From: JAVBJV01 sp031555315
Lineage (GTDB): Bacteria > Pseudomonadota > Alphaproteobacteria > Acetobacterales > Acetobacteraceae
Length of the DNA stretch: 64,000 nucleotides
NCBI GenBank assembly: GCA_031555315.1
Contig: JAVBUO010000001.1
Coordinates: 1-64,000, forward strand
Direction of reading: 5' to 3'
Positions 49,310 to 58,525 of the stretch are shown piece after piece; the stretch's first letter is position 1; each line of letters opens with the position of its first letter. Below the pieces are notes generated by a model. The model was not told the DNA's origin. It saw only the letters and a program-made list of their open reading frames with translations, and did no database searches. Both the position numbers and the translations under genes were made by a program.

Positions 49310-49873
49310 ATGAAACAGCAGGCGAACCTCATTCGTGCAGGCCAGGTCATCGAACACGGAGGCCGCCGCTGGACGGTACTGAAGCAGCAGATCATTACCC
49401 CCGGCAAAGGCGGCGCCTTCATCCAGGTGGAAATGCGCGACCTAAAAACCGGCAACAAGACCAACGAGCGCTGGCGCACCGCCGATACCGTCGAACGGCT
49501 GATGACGGAAGACAAGGAATTCACCTATTCCTATACCGATGGCGACAACCTGGTGTTCATGGATCCGGAAACCTTCGAACAGACGATGATCCCCGCCTCG
49601 CTGCTGGGCGATGGCGTCGCGTTCCTGCAGGACAACATGACGGTCAACGTCAATCTGGTGGAAGGCGAACCGGTCGCCATCCAGTTGCCGCCGAACGTGG
49701 TGCTGGAGATCGTCGAGGCCGACCCGGTGGTGAAGGGGCAGACGGCGTCGTCGTCTTACAAGCCCGCCATGCTGTCGAACGGGGTGAAGACCATGGTGCC
49801 GCCGTTCATCGAGGCCGGCGAGAAAGTGGTGATCCGCACGGAAGACTCATCCTACGTCGAACGCGCGAAGTAA
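49310..49873 (+). CDS. efp: Translation elongation factor P (EF-P)
   Basis: A 187-residue EF-P with the three OB/KOW-type domains. The modified loop reads ITPGKGGAFIQVEMRDLKTG; Lys33 is the expected beta-lysylation site, matching Lys34 of E. coli. The C-terminus has the VPPFIEAGEKVVIRTEDSSY signature. EF-P relieves ribosome stalling at proline stretches. It lies 51 bp downstream of epmB, in the same direction. Confidence 0.97.
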   Translation: MKQQANLIRAGQVIEHGGRRWTVLKQQIITPGKGGAFIQVEMRDLKTGNKTNERWRTADTVERLMTEDKEFTYSYTDGDNLVFMDPETFEQTMIPASLLGDGVAFLQDNMTVNVNLVEGEPVAIQLPPNVVLEIVEADPVVKGQTASSSYKPAMLSNGVKTMVPPFIEAGEKVVIRTEDSSYVERAK

Positions 49874-49879
49874 TCCGCC

Positions 49880-50716
49880 GTGATCCGTCTGTCGCCGCAT
49901 CTGTCGGTCATGCACGCAGCCGTCCGCGCGGCGGCAAAGCGTCTGCTGCGTGATTTCTCGGAAGTCGAGAAGCTGCAGGTCAGCATGAAGGGCCCGTCCG
50001 ACTTCGTCAGTCAGGCCGACCTGCGGGCCGAGGAAACGCTGAAGACCGAGCTCGACCGCGCCCGCCCCGGCTATGCTTTCCTGATGGAGGAAAGCGGCGC
50101 GTCCGGGTCCGACAACTGGGCGTGGCGCTGGATCGTCGATCCGCTGGACGGCACCACCAACTTCCTGCACGGCATTCCGCACTGGGCGATCAGTCTGGGG
50201 CTGGAACGCCGCCTGCCGGAAGGCGGCTCGGAAATCGCCGCGGGCGTCGTATATTCGCCGGTCAACGACGAGATGTTCTGGGCGGAGAAAGGCGGCGGCG
50301 CGTTTCTGAACGACCGGCGCATCCGTGTCTCTTCGCGCAAGGACTTGCGCGAGGCAGTGTTCGCCACCGGTATTCCGTTCGGCGCAGCACCCCGCAAGGC
50401 GGAGTTTCTGCGCATCCTGAACCGTGTGATGCCACAGGTGGCGGGCGTGCGGCGCATGGGGGCGGCGGCGCTCGACCTCGCCTGGGTCGCGGCGGGGCGT
50501 TACGAAGGCTACTGGGAACTGGGGCTGAAACCGTGGGACATGGCGGCGGGTCTGCTGATCGTCCAGGAAGCCGGCGGTTTCGTGACCGGACCGGACGACC
50601 GCGCACCGCTGGACAGCGGCGACGTGGTGGCCGGTGTGCCTGTCCTGCACCCCAGATTGCGCGAGATCGTCAATGACGGGATCGCCGCCCAGGCCAGGCA
50701 GAAAACAGAAACATAA
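49880..50716 (+). CDS. suhB: Inositol monophosphatase family protein (SuhB-like)
   Basis: A 278-residue Mg2+-dependent phosphatase. Metal-binding motifs: the Glu of LMEESGA, WRWIVDPLDGTTNFLHGIPH (D-P-L-D-G-T-T-N) and the C-terminal GYWELGLKPWDMAAGLLIVQ. FVSQADLRAEETL and GAAALDLAWVAAGRYEG complete the fold. Beyond inositol phosphates, SuhB-type members act in rRNA processing and antitermination. The start is GTG at 49880, 6 bp after efp, so it belongs to the epmB-efp-suhB unit. Confidence 0.93.
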   Translation: MIRLSPHLSVMHAAVRAAAKRLLRDFSEVEKLQVSMKGPSDFVSQADLRAEETLKTELDRARPGYAFLMEESGASGSDNWAWRWIVDPLDGTTNFLHGIPHWAISLGLERRLPEGGSEIAAGVVYSPVNDEMFWAEKGGGAFLNDRRIRVSSRKDLREAVFATGIPFGAAPRKAEFLRILNRVMPQVAGVRRMGAAALDLAWVAAGRYEGYWELGLKPWDMAAGLLIVQEAGGFVTGPDDRAPLDSGDVVAGVPVLHPRLREIVNDGIAAQARQKTET

Positions 50717-50814
50717 AATTCAACAAAAACAGTTCAATGAAACGTTTTTTTAGAGTAACAAAATCGCTGCGCTTAACCGTTGCCGTCGAATATAAAACTG
50801 CACAATCCGTGAAT

Positions 50815-50846
50815 CTGACCTATAAGATTATCAATCTTTAGGTCAG
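50815..50846. promoter_or_regulatory. Strong hairpin just upstream of the motor-module start
   Basis: CTGACCTA-T-AAGATT faces AATCTTTAGGTCAG across the loop ATC: 14 paired positions with a single bulged T. It ends 12 bp before the ATG of the OmpA-like gene and covers the AGG that could serve as ribosome site. There is no T tract. It could be an operator or a translational switch. The remaining intergenic sequence (50717-50814) is AT-rich and holds no gene. Confidence 0.6.
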
Positions 50847-50858
50847 GCACTTCGTGGA

Positions 50859-51521
50859 ATGCTCGGGAAACAGTTGAACATTCAGGCTGCCATTCTGTCT
50901 TCTGGCATACTGTTCTGTGCCATGGCATACGCACAGACCATATCGGCCCCCGAACACAGTCTACGCATTCCAGAAATGAGCGACATTCCCGCCGCCCCGG
51001 TGCTGGACCCGCTGCAGACGCCGCAGGCCGTGCATGTGGACCGCTCGCCTGCCTCGCCTCCTTCCTTGGCCGCCAGCCCTGTCTCCACAGTTCCCGCCCC
51101 CCAGCGCCAGGCAGAAGACCAGACCGTTAGGCCGACGCCTGCAGGTACTGCCGCATCTCGGGCTGGGGCAGCGGCCTCGGCCTATGCCCGACAGATCGTC
51201 AACGGCATTCGCATCATCCTGCCGTCCAAGGAAGCCAGCGCCCCGCCGGGCGGCGCAATCCCGGCATTGCAGGCTTTTCTGCGCGCCATTCCGGACGGCA
51301 ACACTAGCCGTATCACCGTTTCCGCCTATGCCAGCGGGACAACCGAAGATGTCTCGACACCGCGCCGTCTGTCGTTGCAACGTGCGCGGGCGGTACAGGA
51401 AATCCTGGTCGGGGCCGGCGCCGATCCCCGGCGAATCGACCTTCGGCCGATGGGAATCGCCACGACCGATGCCAACATACCGGACCGCATCGACATAACG
51501 CTTGGGGTAACACCACGATGA
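50859..51521 (+). CDS. Exported protein with OmpA-like C-terminal domain
   Basis: A 220-residue protein with a signal peptide (IQAAILSSGILFCAMAYA), a Pro/Ala-rich linker (residues ~30-105) and a C-terminal OmpA-type domain: YARQIVNGIRIILPSKEASA, ITVSAYASGTTEDVS, then RRLSLQRARAVQEILVGAGA and RIDLRPMG. The short domain keeps the helix (SLQRARAV) that precedes the peptidoglycan pocket, but the usual N-x-R-R at the end is missing. It overlaps the MotA-like gene by ATGA and should work with the two downstream products in the periplasm. Confidence 0.82.
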   Translation: MLGKQLNIQAAILSSGILFCAMAYAQTISAPEHSLRIPEMSDIPAAPVLDPLQTPQAVHVDRSPASPPSLAASPVSTVPAPQRQAEDQTVRPTPAGTAASRAGAAASAYARQIVNGIRIILPSKEASAPPGGAIPALQAFLRAIPDGNTSRITVSAYASGTTEDVSTPRRLSLQRARAVQEILVGAGADPRRIDLRPMGIATTDANIPDRIDITLGVTPR

Positions 51522-52663
51522 CCAACCCGATACACTACCTCTGGCGGATGCTGATCTTTCTGGCCATCGTCGCCGGGGTGGCGTTCCTGCTGCATAAAAC
51601 CCTGATGATGGCGTTCGCGGCCAATCCGGTTCTGGATGCGGTCATCCTTCTGGTGCTGTTCCTGGGCATTCTGTGGAATTTCCGCCAGGTGCTGCGGCTG
51701 CGGCGTGAAGTGAACTGGGTAAAGACCTTTCAGACCAGCCGGACGGCATTGTCGGCCATCCCCGCCCCGCGCCTGCTGGCGCCGATGGCGTCGATGCTGG
51801 CGACACGCATGAAGAAGGCACCGGACGGCGACGAGCGTGTCACCTTGTCGCCGCCTGCCATGCGCAGCATGCTGGATTCCATCCAGAGCCGCCTGGACGA
51901 AAGCCGCGAGCTGTCGCGCTATATGACCGGGCTGATGATCTTCCTCGGCCTGCTGGGAACGTTCTGGGGCCTGCTGCTGACGGTGGGCAGCGTAGGCGAC
52001 GTGATCGCCGGCATGTCGGTGGGCTCCGGTGACGTCAGCGCCATGTTCGACCAGTTGAAGAATGGCCTGGCGCAGCCGCTGCGGGGCATGGGCACGGCGT
52101 TCAGCGTCTCGATGCTCGGCCTGTCGGGCGCACTGGTGCTCGGCTTTCTCGATCTCACGGCAGGACAGGCGCAGAACCGCTTCTTCAACGAGCTCGAGGA
52201 ATGGCTGGCCGGGCTGACCCGCCTGTCGTCCGGCGCGCTGAGCGATGGCGATGCCAATGTGCCGTTCTATGTGCAGTCACTGCTGGAACAGACTGCCGAG
52301 AACATGGAAAGCCTGCAACGTATTCTGGCGCGCGGCGAGGACAGCCGGCGCGAAAGCAGCCATGCGGTGCTGGCGCTGGCTGAACGGCTCGGCGTGATGA
52401 CGGAATCGATGCGCGCCAACCAGCAATTGATGCTGCACATCGCCGAAAGCCAGCAGGCGTTGGCGCCGCTGTTCCAGCGCCTCGCCCAGCAGGGCTCCGC
52501 CGACGACGGCGTCCGTCAGCATCTGCGCAATATCGAAACCACACTGGCCCGTCTGTTGAGCAGCATGGAACAGGGCCGCGGCGAAATGACCGGCGAGATC
52601 CGCAACGAGATCCGCCTGCTGACCCGCACCATCGAACACATTTCCCAAGAAACGTCGCAGTAA
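51518..52663 (+). CDS. MotA/TolQ/ExbB-like proton channel protein
   Basis: A 381-residue protein. Two N-terminal helices (YLWRMLIFLAIVAGVAFLL and NPVLDAVILLVLFLGILW), a cytoplasmic loop, then the MotA/ExbB core helices MTGLMIFLGLLGTFWGLLLT and GMGTAFSVSMLGLSGALVLG, the latter carrying the conserved polar face. A long C-terminal ~150-residue tail is predicted helical/coiled coil (ESLQRILARGEDSRRESSHA onwards). The conserved G-T-F-W-G-L fits the MotA/TolQ family. The partner is the next gene, 3 bp away. No flagellar gene is near. Confidence 0.85.
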   Translation: MTNPIHYLWRMLIFLAIVAGVAFLLHKTLMMAFAANPVLDAVILLVLFLGILWNFRQVLRLRREVNWVKTFQTSRTALSAIPAPRLLAPMASMLATRMKKAPDGDERVTLSPPAMRSMLDSIQSRLDESRELSRYMTGLMIFLGLLGTFWGLLLTVGSVGDVIAGMSVGSGDVSAMFDQLKNGLAQPLRGMGTAFSVSMLGLSGALVLGFLDLTAGQAQNRFFNELEEWLAGLTRLSSGALSDGDANVPFYVQSLLEQTAENMESLQRILARGEDSRRESSHAVLALAERLGVMTESMRANQQLMLHIAESQQALAPLFQRLAQQGSADDGVRQHLRNIETTLARLLSSMEQGRGEMTGEIRNEIRLLTRTIEHISQETSQ

Positions 52664-52666
52664 GAC

Positions 52667-53947
52667 ATGGCATCCGGTTTTTCCCGCAGGTCGCGTGGCA
52701 ACGGGCTGGATGCCTGGCCCGGTTACGTGGATGCACTGTCGGTCCTGCTGATGGTGATCGTCTTCGTGCTGCTGGTGTTCGTCAGTGCACAGGGTTTTCT
52801 GACCGCCGCTCTGTCGGGGCGCGATCGCGCGCTCGACCGTCTGAACCAGCAGATCTCGGAACTGACCGAGGTACTGGCACTCGAACGCGGCCAGTCCGAA
52901 GAACTGCGCCTGTCGCTCGCCCAGTTGACGCGTGACCTGCAAAGCGTAACCGACGCCCGCGACACGCTGAACCGGCAGATCGCGGCCTTGCGCGCCGAGC
53001 AGGCCGCCACAGCGAGCGAACGCGACACATTGCGCAGCGAACGCGATACCCTGCACGGGCAGCTCTCGGACGCCACCACACAGATGCAGGCGGCCAGCGA
53101 GCGCGCGGCACAGTTGGAAGAAACCCTGACCACGACGCGCGAACAGGCCGAATCCCAGGCGCGCGAGGCCGCCAGCCTGGCCGAGCAGGTGCGCGCCCTG
53201 ACCGCCCTGCGCGACGAGCTTGAACGCGCAGCGCAGGATGCTGCCGCCCGCGACATGACCGACGAGGACCGTCAGGCCGCCCTCAACGCACAGCTCGCCG
53301 AGGAACGCCGTCTGTCGGAAAGCGCGCGCGCCCAGGTCGCGTTGCTGAACCGGCAGATGGACGAGCTGCGCGCCCAACTGGTGCAGATATCGGCGGCGCT
53401 CGAAGCCGCGGAAAACGCCGACCGGGAAAAGGAAGTCCAGATCGCCAATCTCGGCAGCCGCCTGAACGCGGCGCTGGCCCAACGTGTCGAGGAACTGCAG
53501 CGTTACCGGTCCGACTTTTTCGGCCGGCTGCGCGACGTGCTCGGCAACCGTCCGGGCGTGCAGATCGTCGGCGACCGTTTCGTGTTCCAGAGCGAGGTAC
53601 TGTTCCCGTCCGGCAGCGCCGAACTCAGCGAGGCCGGTCAGGAACAGATCCGCCAACTGGCCGCCACGCTGAAAGAACTGATCACCCAACTGCCAGCTGA
53701 TCTGCCCTGGGTGCTGCGCGTCGACGGGCACGCCGACCGCACACCGGTGTCGCGGGGTTTTGCCTCGAACTGGGAACTGTCCACCCAGCGCGCGATCAAT
53801 GTCGTGAAGCTGCTGGTCGCCGAGGGGATTCCCGCCAACCGCCTGGCCGCCGCCGGGTTCGGCGAATTCCAGCCGGTCGATGCTGCCAACACGCTGGAAG
53901 CCTTCGCGCGCAACCGCCGTATCGAACTGCGGCTGACGGATCGCTGA
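52667..53947 (+). CDS. MotB-like peptidoglycan-binding stator protein
   Basis: A 426-residue protein: a short cytoplasmic N-terminus, one helix with a proton-binding-type Asp at its start (YVDALSVLLMVIVFVLLVFV, Asp 22), a coiled coil of about 220 residues (many heptads with Ala, Glu and Arg), and a C-terminal OmpA/MotB domain: VGDRFVFQSEVLFPSGSAEL, VLRVDGHADRTPV, WELSTQRAINVVKLLVAEG, and NRRIELRLTDR with the typical N-R-R-I-E. It resembles MotB but with a far longer stalk. Forms a stator with the MotA-like protein. Confidence 0.87.
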   Translation: MASGFSRRSRGNGLDAWPGYVDALSVLLMVIVFVLLVFVSAQGFLTAALSGRDRALDRLNQQISELTEVLALERGQSEELRLSLAQLTRDLQSVTDARDTLNRQIAALRAEQAATASERDTLRSERDTLHGQLSDATTQMQAASERAAQLEETLTTTREQAESQAREAASLAEQVRALTALRDELERAAQDAAARDMTDEDRQAALNAQLAEERRLSESARAQVALLNRQMDELRAQLVQISAALEAAENADREKEVQIANLGSRLNAALAQRVEELQRYRSDFFGRLRDVLGNRPGVQIVGDRFVFQSEVLFPSGSAELSEAGQEQIRQLAATLKELITQLPADLPWVLRVDGHADRTPVSRGFASNWELSTQRAINVVKLLVAEGIPANRLAAAGFGEFQPVDAANTLEAFARNRRIELRLTDR

Positions 53948-54571
53948 ATGGTGCACATCGTCGACCATCCCCTCGCCCAGGCGAAACTCACCCGGTTGCG
54001 CCGGATCGACACGACGACACCGGCATTCCGGCATACGCTGCGTGAACTCGCCACATTTCTGGCCATCGAAGTGACCCGCGATCTGCCGATCACCCATACG
54101 CCGGTCACCACCCCCGTCGCGCCGATGATGGCGCCGGTGCTGGCCGCGCCGATCCCGTGTCTGGTGTCGATCCTGCGCGCCGGCGAAGGGCTGCTGGAAG
54201 GGTTCCTCGACGTTCTCGACGATGCACCGGTCGCGCATATCGGTGCATACCGCGACCATGCCACGCTGGAAGCCGTCGAGTATTACTTCAAGGCTCCTTC
54301 CGATATCGCCCAGCGCGGCGCCATCGTGATCGACCCGATGCTGGCGACCGGCAATACCGCGGTGGCCGCCGTCGCCCGCCTGAAAAAGGCCGGTGTTCAC
54401 AACATCCGCTTCGCCTCGGTGCTGGCCGCACCCGAGGGCGTGCGCGCTCTGGCCGCAACACACCCGGATGTTGAAATCTGGACCATATCGCTCGACGAGC
54501 GCCTGAACGAGAACGGCTATATCGTCCCCGGCCTCGGCGACGCGGGCGACCGCGCGTTCGGAACCCTCTGA
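53948..54571 (+). CDS. upp: Uracil phosphoribosyltransferase (Upp)
   Basis: A 207-residue type I PRTase that makes UMP from uracil and PRPP. HIVDHPLAQAKLTRLR is the N-terminal signature, SILRAGEGLLEGFLDVL follows, AIVIDPMLATGNTAVAAVAR is the PRPP loop and YIVPGLGDAGDRAFGTL the uracil-binding C-terminus. The ATG directly follows the stop of the MotB-like gene, so it is likely read from the same transcript although the functions are unrelated. Confidence 0.96.
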   Translation: MVHIVDHPLAQAKLTRLRRIDTTTPAFRHTLRELATFLAIEVTRDLPITHTPVTTPVAPMMAPVLAAPIPCLVSILRAGEGLLEGFLDVLDDAPVAHIGAYRDHATLEAVEYYFKAPSDIAQRGAIVIDPMLATGNTAVAAVARLKKAGVHNIRFASVLAAPEGVRALAATHPDVEIWTISLDERLNENGYIVPGLGDAGDRAFGTL

Positions 54572-54649
54572 CGCACAGCAATGCTGCGGGTCGCCCATAT
54601 CTGGAAAACGCCTTCTGCGCTTTTGCAGCATGCAGATGGCGGCAAGAAA

Positions 54650-54909
54650 ACCGTGAACTCCCTCAAGGAAATAGCCGCAGCCAGGGGCTGTACACCGGCG
54701 CAACCCGCCGTTTCCTGGCTCCCTCCCGCGGCGATGATATCGTCCCGTTGCTCGGTATGAGCCGACGCACCCGCGTGCCTGAAAACCTCCAGGTTCTTGA
54801 CATCGTTCTTACTGCCAGGGAACTAGATGCACTGGACCGAGCCTTCGCACCGGGCGCCATCAAGGGAGACCGCTATCCCGAGATGGTCATAAACCTCGCG
54901 GCGCGCTGA
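54650..54909 (+). pseudogene. Aldo/keto reductase C-terminal remnant, frameshifted
   Basis: The first frame reads SLKEIAAARGCTPAQPAVSWL and then loses similarity and stops at about 54760; another frame from about 54720 reads RGDDIVPLLGMSRRTRVPEN, then LQVLDIVLTARELDALDRAF, then APGAIKGDRYPEM, to a stop at 54909. Together they match the last third of aldo/keto reductases (NADPH-binding loop and C-terminus). A single indel near 54720 breaks the frame, and the N-terminal two thirds are gone. It is decayed DNA between upp and the rhodanese gene. Confidence 0.75.
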
Positions 54910-54950
54910 GAAGACGAACCACCCATGAACCTTTGCAGGAAACATCCCTT

Positions 54951-55475
54951 ATGCCTCTGAAACCCATTTCTCCGCAGGCCGCGCAGACGCTTCTCGATCA
55001 GGGTGCGATTCTGATCGATATCCGCACCGCCGACGAACACGCCCGCGAACGGATCGCCCAGGCCCGGCGCGTATCGGTCGATCAGGCGGCCGGCGGTGCG
55101 TTATCCGCCGAGGTTGCGTCGGCCGTCATCTTCCACTGCCGCTCCGGCAACCGCACGCAGATCAACGCCCAGATACTCGGCACCTGCACGGTCCGCGACG
55201 CCTATATGCTCGAAGGCGGGCTGGATGCCTGGAAGAAGGCCGGGCTGCCGGTGATAACCGACGCCTCCCAACCGCTGGAGCTGCAGCGCCAGGTACAGAT
55301 TGCCGCAGGTTCGATCATCCTGCTCGGTGTGATTCTGGGGGCGACGGTTTCGCCATGGTTTTACGCCCTGTCGGGTTTCGTCGGGGCAGGTCTGATATTT
55401 GCCGGTATCTCGGGCTTCTGCGGTCTGGCCCGCGTGCTCGCGAAGATGCCGTGGAACCGCAGGGCCGCGGCGTGA
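54951..55475 (+). CDS. Membrane-anchored rhodanese (rhodanese + DUF2892)
   Basis: A 174-residue protein. Residues 1-100 form a rhodanese domain (SPQAAQTLLDQGAILIDIRT) with the persulfide Cys in VIFHCRSGNRTQ, then DAYMLEGGLDAWKKAGLPV. Residues ~105-165 are a DUF2892-type two-helix module (AAGSIILLGVILGATVSPWF and ALSGFVGAGLIFAGISGFCG) placing it in the inner membrane. Likely handles sulfane sulfur. The ATG at 54951 is used; a TTG at 54933 is possible. Confidence 0.88.
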   Translation: MPLKPISPQAAQTLLDQGAILIDIRTADEHARERIAQARRVSVDQAAGGALSAEVASAVIFHCRSGNRTQINAQILGTCTVRDAYMLEGGLDAWKKAGLPVITDASQPLELQRQVQIAAGSIILLGVILGATVSPWFYALSGFVGAGLIFAGISGFCGLARVLAKMPWNRRAAA

Positions 55476-55482
55476 AGCCGGG

Positions 55483-56024
55483 TTACAGCGCCTGCCCGTG
55501 CACCTTGCGGCGCAGTTCCTCGACACGTGATCGGCCGTTCTCCATGCGCGGATAAATCTCCAGCGCCGCTTCCAGCGCCCGCAATGCCGCAGGCAGGTCG
55601 TGCCGCTCCTCGTTCAAGCGGGAAAGCAGATCCAGTGCCGCGAAATGCCGGGCATCGCGGCGTAATACCTGCTGAATGTCGAGCATCGCGTTGTCGATCT
55701 CGCCCAGCCCGGCATAGGCCTGCGCGCGTCTGTACCAGGCATCCACACAATCGGGCGACAAATCGACCGCCGCCGTGAAATCCGCTGCGGCATCGCCCCA
55801 CGCCTCTGCTTCCATGTTACGCAGACCGCGCTGGATCAGCAGCGCCGCCGCCGGGGACGCCGCACTCTGCCATGCCGTCCAGATGCGTTCGGCGACCAGA
55901 CTGGCCGCATCGTCGGTTTCAGCCGCCTTCAGCGTGGCGTACAACTGCGTCAGATCCGCGGCGCGTCCCTGCGCCTGCACCAGCACCGGCGCGCAAAGCG
56001 CGGCCCCAAAAGCGATCCACGTCT

Positions 56025-56028
<4 letters not shown>
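55483..56028 (-). CDS. Exported tetratricopeptide-repeat protein
   Basis: A 181-residue protein with a signal peptide (MKTWIAFGAALCAPVLVQA) and about three TPR units (from AAALLIQRGLRNMEAEAWGD through DAWYRRAQAYAGLGEIDNAM to FAALDLLSRLNEERHDLPAA). It probably acts as a periplasmic scaffold. Its ATG overlaps the glcF stop (ATGA), so it is co-transcribed with glycolate oxidase, though a functional link is not established. Confidence 0.85.
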
Positions 56029-57319
<1,291 letters not shown>

Positions 57320-57320
<1 letters not shown>

Positions 57321-58525
57321 CAGTCGCTTCCCTTCACGGCCGGGCGTGCAAATACATTGTCCGGGTCCAGCGCCGCCTGTACGCGCGCTGCGATCCGCGC
57401 CAGCGGTTCCGGTTCCGGCGGGATCACCGCCACAGCCCCGCGCAGCGTATCCGGAGCACGCCACAGCGCCCACGTGCCGCCCGCCAGCGCCGCCGCCGCC
57501 GAGATCGCCGTGTGCACCGCGACCGTCGCCGGCCCGGCGATCCAGACCAGCCCGCCGCCCCAGTCCATAAAGCCGCGCGCCCCCAGCGCGGGTAGCGCCG
57601 CCATGACATCCGGCCCCGAAGACGGCCGCACCGAGACACGCCAGATCGCCTCGTCACCGTCCGGCGCCAGCGGCAACGCATCGCGCACCGCATGCCAGAT
57701 CGCCTGGTTCTTCTGCGGGTCGGTCAGCAGCGTCGCCTCGCCGAAATGCCTCAGGCCGTCCTGCAGACGCGCGCTGCGATAGGCGACGGATTCCGTAAAA
57801 TCCTCAAGACGCAGCAGAGTGACGGAAGTGCCCAGCCCGATATGCGCGGCCGCCTCGACGGGCAGATACGCCGCCCCGCTCACGCCGTACGGCGAGCCCA
57901 GCCCGGCCGACAATGCCGCCACCGCCGATGCCGCATCCTGGCGGGGAATCATCACCGTCGCGCTCGCCTGCGCAGCGGGCAGCACCTTCAGCGTGATCTC
58001 GCTCAGCACCGCCAGCGTGCCGTAACTGCCGGTCAGCAGCTTGCACAGATCGAGCCCGGTGACATTCTTCAGCACGCGCCCGCCGGAACGGATCACCTCG
58101 CCCAGACCGTTGACGGCGCGGATGCCGAGCACGTGATCGCGCGTCGCGCCCAGCGCGATGCGGCGCGGGCCGGACAGATTGCACGCGACGATCCCACCCA
58201 GCGTCTGCGCACCGCCACGGAACATCCAGGAAAAATCCGGCGGCTCCGAAATCAGCTGCTGGCCCTTTTCCGCCAGTGCCGCCTCGATCGTGCGCAATTC
58301 GGTTCCCGCATGCGCCGACAGCACCAGCTCCTGCGGCGAATACAGCGAGATTCCCGCATGGTTTCGCGTCGACAGGATACGCGCTGCGGTCTTCGCATAC
58401 AGCATGCCGCGCTTGCTGCCATTGCCTTCAATCGCCAGCGTGGACCCGGCGGCGCGCGCATCGCGCACCCGCGCGGCAATCGCGGCTTCGTCGGCGGGCG
58501 TTTCGATCTGCATCGTACCGGTCAT
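57320..58525 (-). CDS. glcE: Glycolate oxidase subunit GlcE (FAD-binding)
   Basis: A 401-residue FAD-linked oxidase-like subunit. The FAD_binding_4 region reads LAIEGNGSKRGMLYAKTA, LVLSAHAGTELRTIEAALAE and GGAQTLGGIVACNLSGPRR, with GGRVLKNVTGLDLCKLLTGS. It is shorter than GlcD and lacks part of its C-terminal domain, as usual. The start at 58525 overlaps the glcD stop (ATGA). Confidence 0.93.

Noticed and set aside
50859..53947. Zorya anti-phage system (ZorA/ZorB-like MotAB pair)
   Set aside because: The MotA/MotB-like pair recalls ZorAB, but no ZorC, ZorD or ZorE-type gene follows; the next genes are upp and a decayed reductase, and the upstream partner is an OmpA-like protein.
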